From NCBI RefSeq assembly GCF_000341145.1, contig NZ_ANBE01000004.1, positions 58,599 through 122,598 on the forward strand: DNA of 64,000 nt. The letters run 5' to 3'. Position 1 is the stretch's first letter; every line of letters begins with the position of its first letter. The notes below the pieces were generated by a model that saw nothing but the letters and a program-made list of their open reading frames with translations, did not search any database and was not told the DNA's origin. Made by a program: the position numbers and the translations under genes. Positions 60,368-64,000 of the stretch are shown here, piece after piece. This DNA comes from Nocardiopsis xinjiangensis YIM 90004 (GTDB taxonomy: Bacteria > Actinomycetota > Actinomycetes > Streptosporangiales > Streptosporangiaceae).

Positions 60368-62425
60368 ATGGGCGAAGCTAGTGTCACCCCTGGGACTGGG
60401 GCTCGGCGGCTGTCCGGGTTGGGCGAGCTGGTCTATGAGGTGGCGACCGCTGATGCTCATGCGGAGACGTGGTCGGTACCGGATGGCGAGAGCGGTGAGT
60501 GGGAGCGGGTGACCGCGGGGGCCTTCGCCACGGACGTGAGCGGTGTGGCCAAGGGGCTGGTGGCTGCCGGTGTGGGTGAGGGCGACCGGGTGCTGCTGGT
60601 GGCCGACAACCACCACGACTGGGTGCGGGTGGCCTTTGCGGTGTGGACGGTGCGTGCGGTTCTGGTGCCGTTGCCGTCGGTGGCCTCGGTCGAGCGGGTG
60701 GCGCACGTGGTGCGCAGTACACGTCCGGCGGCCGCGGTGGTCGAGGGCGGGCGTGTGCACCGTGCGGTTGCGGGGTTGCAGCGTGAGTTGCCGGACCTGG
60801 GGCGTGTGTGGCGGTTGAGTCCGGGGTTGCCGGAGTTGGTGTCGCTGGGGGCGTACATGGACGCCTCCGCGGTGCGGTTCCGGCGTGAGGTGGCTTCGCC
60901 GGAGGACGCGGCGGTGATCGCGTTCCCGATGAGTACGGTTTCCACGAGCATGCGCGGTGCGGTGCTCACACACGGTGCGCTGTTGGCGGCCGGTGCCGAT
61001 GTGGTGGACCGGATGTGGCCGCGGTTGTCGGAGTTGGAGCCGGGGGCGGCGAGCACGCTGCTGGAGCAGCCGTTGTCGCAGATGCCGGGGCTGGCCTCGT
61101 TGGTGGCGTGTGTGGTGGGCCGTGTACGGGTGGGGTTGTGCGCCCCGGGTGCGCTGCGGACCTTGCTGGCGGCGTTCCGTCCCACGGTGGTGGTGTGCGC
61201 TTCCTCGTTGCTGTGGTCGGTGTATGAGGACCAGCGCAGTGCTGCCAAGCTGGCGGGCTGGGACTCCTTGGGTACTTTCAACGCTTCGGTGGATGCGGCG
61301 GTGCAGTTCGATCGCTCACCGAAGAAGGGTGCGTGGCGCCGGTTGTCGCGGTCGATGTATGACTGGTCGTTCTCGAAGGTGCGTGAGGTCTTCGGGGGCC
61401 GGGTGCATCTGGTGGTGTGCTGGGGCGGCGATCTGTCGGAGAAGTTGGATGCGTTCTTCTCCGGGGTGGGGATCCCGGTGATGCAGGTGTTGGGGTGCGC
61501 GGAGACGGCGGGGGTCTTCGCGGCGAACGGTCCCGGTGATCGGGTGGCTGGTTCGGTGGGGCGTGCTCTGCCCGGGCGTGATGTGTGGGTCTCGCGTGAG
61601 GGTGAGGCCTTCGTGCGTGGTGGTGCGGTCTTCTCCGGTTACTGGGGCGATGCCCAGGGGGCGCGGTCGGCCTTCCGTGAGGGGTGGTTGGCCACGGGGG
61701 TGGCGGCCGAGGTCGATGGTGAGGGGCTCGTATGGGCCCAGGGCCGGGTGCGGGCGCAGTCGGCTGTGGCCGAGGTGCCGGGGCGGTTCGTGGCCGGTGC
61801 GGTGGAGGTGGGCCCCGGTGCGGGTGGGCCGGCGCAGTCGGGGGCTGCTCCTGCGGTGGGTGAGCAGGGGGAGGGCCGGCTGTCCGGTGGTGGCGGTGCT
61901 CCGGTGGAGCGGGGCCGTGCGGAGGAGTCCGTTCGGGGTGGTCCCGATGGTGATGGTGCGGCGACGATGGAGTTGCCGGTGATGGCCGAGCCCGAGGGTG
62001 GGGGCGGTCCTGGTCCGGTGGAGCCGACGGATGCGGAGTTGGTGGCCGGTTTGGAGGCGCGTTTGCGTGCGCATCCGTTGGTGAGTCAGGTGATGGTGAT
62101 CCTGGAGGGGCGGCCGTTCGCGAGTGCGTTGGTGACGCTGGTGCGTGATCAGTTGGAGTACTGGCGTTTGGTGAACGGTCGGCCGTTGTCGATGACTGCG
62201 GAGGAGGTCGCGGGGGACCGGGATCTGTTGCGTGAGGTGCAGGGGTTGGTCTATGAGGCCAATCGGAATGTGCCTCGGCGGTTGGCGGTGCGGTCCTTCC
62301 ATGTGTTGGCGGAGGAGTTCACGGTGCAGTCGGGGTTGGTGTTGGCCTCGGGTGAGGTGCGGCGTGAGGCGGTTCTGCGGGCTTTCTCGGAGGAGATCGA
62401 GGGGTTGTATCGCTCGCGGCCGTAG
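60368..62425 (+). CDS. Degenerate acyl-CoA synthetase-like protein (AMP-binding superfamily)
   Basis: A 685-residue ANL-superfamily relative of long-chain acyl-CoA synthetases. Fold landmarks remain (GVGEGDRVLLVADNHHDWV; VLGCAETAGVF; LVYEANRNVPRRL), but the ATP-binding P-loop reads FPMSTVSTSMRGAVLTH instead of a Ser/Thr/Gly-rich TSGTTGxPKG, the ribose-binding TGD reads TGV near residue 445, and the C-terminal catalytic Lys position reads ASGEVRRE, with Glu. A Gly/Glu/Pro-rich insert of about 75 residues sits before the C-terminal domain. It is probably not an active ligase. ATG 60368 is favoured over 60359 because AGAGGA is then nine bases upstream. Confidence 0.75.
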   Translation: MGEASVTPGTGARRLSGLGELVYEVATADAHAETWSVPDGESGEWERVTAGAFATDVSGVAKGLVAAGVGEGDRVLLVADNHHDWVRVAFAVWTVRAVLVPLPSVASVERVAHVVRSTRPAAAVVEGGRVHRAVAGLQRELPDLGRVWRLSPGLPELVSLGAYMDASAVRFRREVASPEDAAVIAFPMSTVSTSMRGAVLTHGALLAAGADVVDRMWPRLSELEPGAASTLLEQPLSQMPGLASLVACVVGRVRVGLCAPGALRTLLAAFRPTVVVCASSLLWSVYEDQRSAAKLAGWDSLGTFNASVDAAVQFDRSPKKGAWRRLSRSMYDWSFSKVREVFGGRVHLVVCWGGDLSEKLDAFFSGVGIPVMQVLGCAETAGVFAANGPGDRVAGSVGRALPGRDVWVSREGEAFVRGGAVFSGYWGDAQGARSAFREGWLATGVAAEVDGEGLVWAQGRVRAQSAVAEVPGRFVAGAVEVGPGAGGPAQSGAAPAVGEQGEGRLSGGGGAPVERGRAEESVRGGPDGDGAATMELPVMAEPEGGGGPGPVEPTDAELVAGLEARLRAHPLVSQVMVILEGRPFASALVTLVRDQLEYWRLVNGRPLSMTAEEVAGDRDLLREVQGLVYEANRNVPRRLAVRSFHVLAEEFTVQSGLVLASGEVRREAVLRAFSEEIEGLYRSRP

Positions 62426-62456
62426 GGGTCGTTGGTGTGGGGTGTCCTCGTCCGGT

Positions 62457-62479
62457 GGGGCGGTGGCGCCCCTTTTTTT
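62457..62479 (+). terminator. Canonical rho-independent terminator
   Basis: GGGGCG-GTGG-CGCCCC followed by seven T residues, 31 bases after the synthetase-like gene. It is the only hairpin with a proper T-run in the window. Confidence 0.9.
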
Positions 62480-62489
62480 GTGGGTGGGT

Positions 62490-63152
62490 TCAGGTGGGGG
62501 TGTTGTCGGTGCCGTTGAGGTAGGCGAGGACGGCCAGGACGCGTCGGCTGTCGTCGGTGGAGGGGGCGAGGTCGAGTTTGGTGAAGATGTTGTTGATGTG
62601 CTTGCTGACGGCTTTGTCGGTGATGTAGAGGCGTTGGGCGATGGCGGTGTTGGAGCGGCCCTCGGCCATTTCGGCGAGGACTTCGCGTTCGCGGGGGGTG
62701 AGTTGGGCCAGGGGGGCGCTCTGGTCCTGGGGGGCGAGGAGCTGGGAGATGACGGCGGGGTCCATGGCGGTGCCGCCGTCGGCGACGCGGCGGACGGATT
62801 CGATGAATTGGCCGATGTCGAAGAGGCGGTCCTTGAGGAGGTAGCCGACGGCGCCGGCGTCGTCGGAGAGGAGTTCGCGGGCGTAGAGCGGTTCGACGTG
62901 CTGGGAGAGCACGAGGATGGGCAGGCCGGGGATCTGGGTGCGGGCGGCTATGGCGGCTTGGAGTCCTTCGTCGGTGAAGGTGGGGGGCAGGCGTACGTCG
63001 ACGACGGCGACGTCGGGGCGGTGGCGCAGGAGTGCGGCGTGGAGGTCGGGGCCGTTGTCGACGGCGGCCACGACGGTGCAGTCGTGGGCTTGCAGGAGGC
63101 GGATCAGGCCGTCCTTGAGGAGGGCCAGGTCTTCTGCGATGACAACGCGCAC
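62490..63152 (-). CDS. NarL/LuxR-type response regulator
   Basis: A 220-residue regulator. RVVIAEDLALLKDG gives the acidic pocket, VAVVDVRLPP the phosphoacceptor Asp, and YLLKDRL the conserved Lys. The C-terminal LuxR helix-turn-helix is LTPREREVLAEMAEGRSNTA then IAQRLYITDKAVSKHI. GTG at 63152 lies inside the end of the kinase gene, a 49-base overlap. Partner is the kinase upstream; targets are unknown. Confidence 0.92.
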   Translation of the reverse strand: MRVVIAEDLALLKDGLIRLLQAHDCTVVAAVDNGPDLHAALLRHRPDVAVVDVRLPPTFTDEGLQAAIAARTQIPGLPILVLSQHVEPLYARELLSDDAGAVGYLLKDRLFDIGQFIESVRRVADGGTAMDPAVISQLLAPQDQSAPLAQLTPREREVLAEMAEGRSNTAIAQRLYITDKAVSKHINNIFTKLDLAPSTDDSRRVLAVLAYLNGTDNTPT

Positions 63153-64000
63153 GGGATCTCCAGGGTGATGATGGTGGGTCCGCCGGGTGGGCTGGTGATG
63201 TTCATCGTGCCATCGAAGGCGTCGATGCGTCGGGCGATGCCGGCCAGGCCGCTGGCGGGGGTGGTGGTGGCGCCGCCGTGGCCGTTGTCGGTGACGGTGG
63301 TGACGAGGCGGTTGCGGCCGTGGTTGATGTGGACCCAGGCGTGGGTGGGGTCTGCGTGTTTGGCGGCGTTGGTGAGGAGTTCGGCGATGGCGAAGTAGGT
63401 GGCGGATTCGACGGGGTCGGTGGGGCGTCCGTCGAGGTCGATGGTGACGGTGATGGGGAGTTGGTGGGTCAGGGCCAGGGCGTGGACGGCGCCGTGGAGT
63501 CCGCGTTCGACGAGGACGGGTGGGTGGATGCCGCGGACGAGGTCGCGGAGTTCGGTGAGGGCTTGGCGGGTGGTTTCGCGGGCTTCGGTGAGCATGGTGT
63601 GGGCGGTGTGGGGGTCGTGGGTGATGATTTGTTCTGCCATGCCGAGGTTCATGCCGAGGGCGACGAGGCGGGCTTGGGCGCCGTCGTGGAGGTCGCGTTC
63701 GATGCGGCGGATTTCGGCGGCTTGGGTGTCGATGGTGTTGGCGCGGCTGGTGGCCAGGTGTTGGACGCGGGCGGTGAGGCGGGTTTTGGCGGTGGGGATG
63801 AGGAGGAGGTGGTTGAGGCGGGTGTAGAGGGTGAGGCTGGGGTGGGTGAGGCGGTGGGCGAGGTAGAGGAGGGTGGCGGCGAGGGTGAGGAGGAGGATTC
63901 GGGTGGGGAGTGTGTGGGGGTTGGGCAGGTCGTAGATGTGGTGGGGGTTGGGGGTGAGGGCGGTGGTGGCTTGGTAGAGGGCGTGGGTGGTGAGGGTGGG
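63104..64000 (-). CDS. NarX/DesK-type sensor histidine kinase (partial, N-terminus beyond window)
   Basis: The frame is open from the window end for 299 codons including the stop. Two hydrophobic helices (LPTRILLLTLAATLLYLAHR is the second) precede a coiled linker, then the HisKA_3 motif RRIERDLHDGAQARLVALG with the phospho-His. FAIAELLTNAAKHADPTHAW is the N-box, TDNGHGG the D/F-box and GLAGIARRIDAFDG the G-box of the ATPase domain. It phosphorylates the response regulator encoded by the overlapping gene. Signal is not determinable here. Confidence 0.9.
   Translation of the reverse strand, partial: PTLTTHALYQATTALTPNPHHIYDLPNPHTLPTRILLLTLAATLLYLAHRLTHPSLTLYTRLNHLLLIPTAKTRLTARVQHLATSRANTIDTQAAEIRRIERDLHDGAQARLVALGMNLGMAEQIITHDPHTAHTMLTEARETTRQALTELRDLVRGIHPPVLVERGLHGAVHALALTHQLPITVTIDLDGRPTDPVESATYFAIAELLTNAAKHADPTHAWVHINHGRNRLVTTVTDNGHGGATTTPASGLAGIARRIDAFDGTMNITSPPGGPTIITLEIPCALSSQKTWPSSRTA

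Noticed and set aside
1..64000. CRISPR array, prophage or integrated plasmid
   Set aside because: No spaced direct repeats, integrase, att-like duplication or phage structural genes were seen; the only mobile gene is tnpB.

Overview
The window is about 70% GC and gene-dense. Starts are often GTG or TTG, and many genes overlap by four bases. An IdeR/DmdR-type iron box, a CmtR-type metal sensor, an Eis-type acetyltransferase, a TIGR03086 (mycothiol-linked) protein and PaoB-, DUF1876- and DUF3037-type genes point to a chromosomal segment of a filamentous or related actinobacterium. Nocardiopsis/Streptosporangiales is a plausible guess but is inference only. No rRNA, tRNA, CRISPR or phage region was seen.

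Layout, 1-21 kb. A BCCT osmolyte transporter (cut by the window edge) diverges from a DHA2 drug exporter. A TIGR03086 protein follows, then a three-gene PaoABC-like molybdenum aldehyde oxidase. On the minus strand come a PlsC acyltransferase, a CocE/NonD hydrolase paired with an ATP-grasp ligase, and a PLP dehydratase divergent from its LysR regulator. Next are a UPF0126/TRIC channel, a disulfide-reductase-family flavoprotein, an iron-box-controlled siderophore-interacting protein, a BadF/BcrA-type sugar kinase, an Eis-like acetyltransferase, and a class V aminotransferase gene broken by a frameshift.

21-31 kb. A MarR regulator faces a five-gene aromatic catabolic operon: degenerate MBL protein, FAD aromatic hydroxylase, homogentisate dioxygenase, an unassigned protein, and fumarylacetoacetase. 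The operon would hydroxylate an aromatic acid to homogentisate and take it to fumarate plus acetoacetate. No canonical maleylacetoacetate isomerase is present, so the unassigned protein is a candidate for that step. A CmtR plus P1B-ATPase metal-efflux pair and a DapA-family enzyme follow.

31-50 kb. A YrhK protein, a GH38 alpha-mannosidase and a TetR regulator lie before a stand-alone TnpB (IS1341-type) element. That element sits between the TetR gene and an aldehyde dehydrogenase that carries a perfect TetR-like operator. Then come two tandem NodB deacetylases, a pyroglutamyl-peptidase-like protein with Ser in place of the catalytic Cys, a piperideine-6-carboxylate dehydrogenase-type ALDH, the OhrR/Ohr peroxide module with two operators, two DUF21-CBS membrane proteins behind a highly structured leader, and two RNA methyltransferases.

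50-64 kb. Here lie an APC permease, a HAD/Nudix pair, a MoxR-DUF58-VWA operon divergent from a membrane-anchored kinase-N-lobe-only protein, a HipA-like kinase with DUF3037 behind a cluster of hairpins, a Bcr/CflA exporter, an acyl-CoA synthetase relative lacking its catalytic motifs, and a NarL-type two-component system whose kinase runs off the window end.
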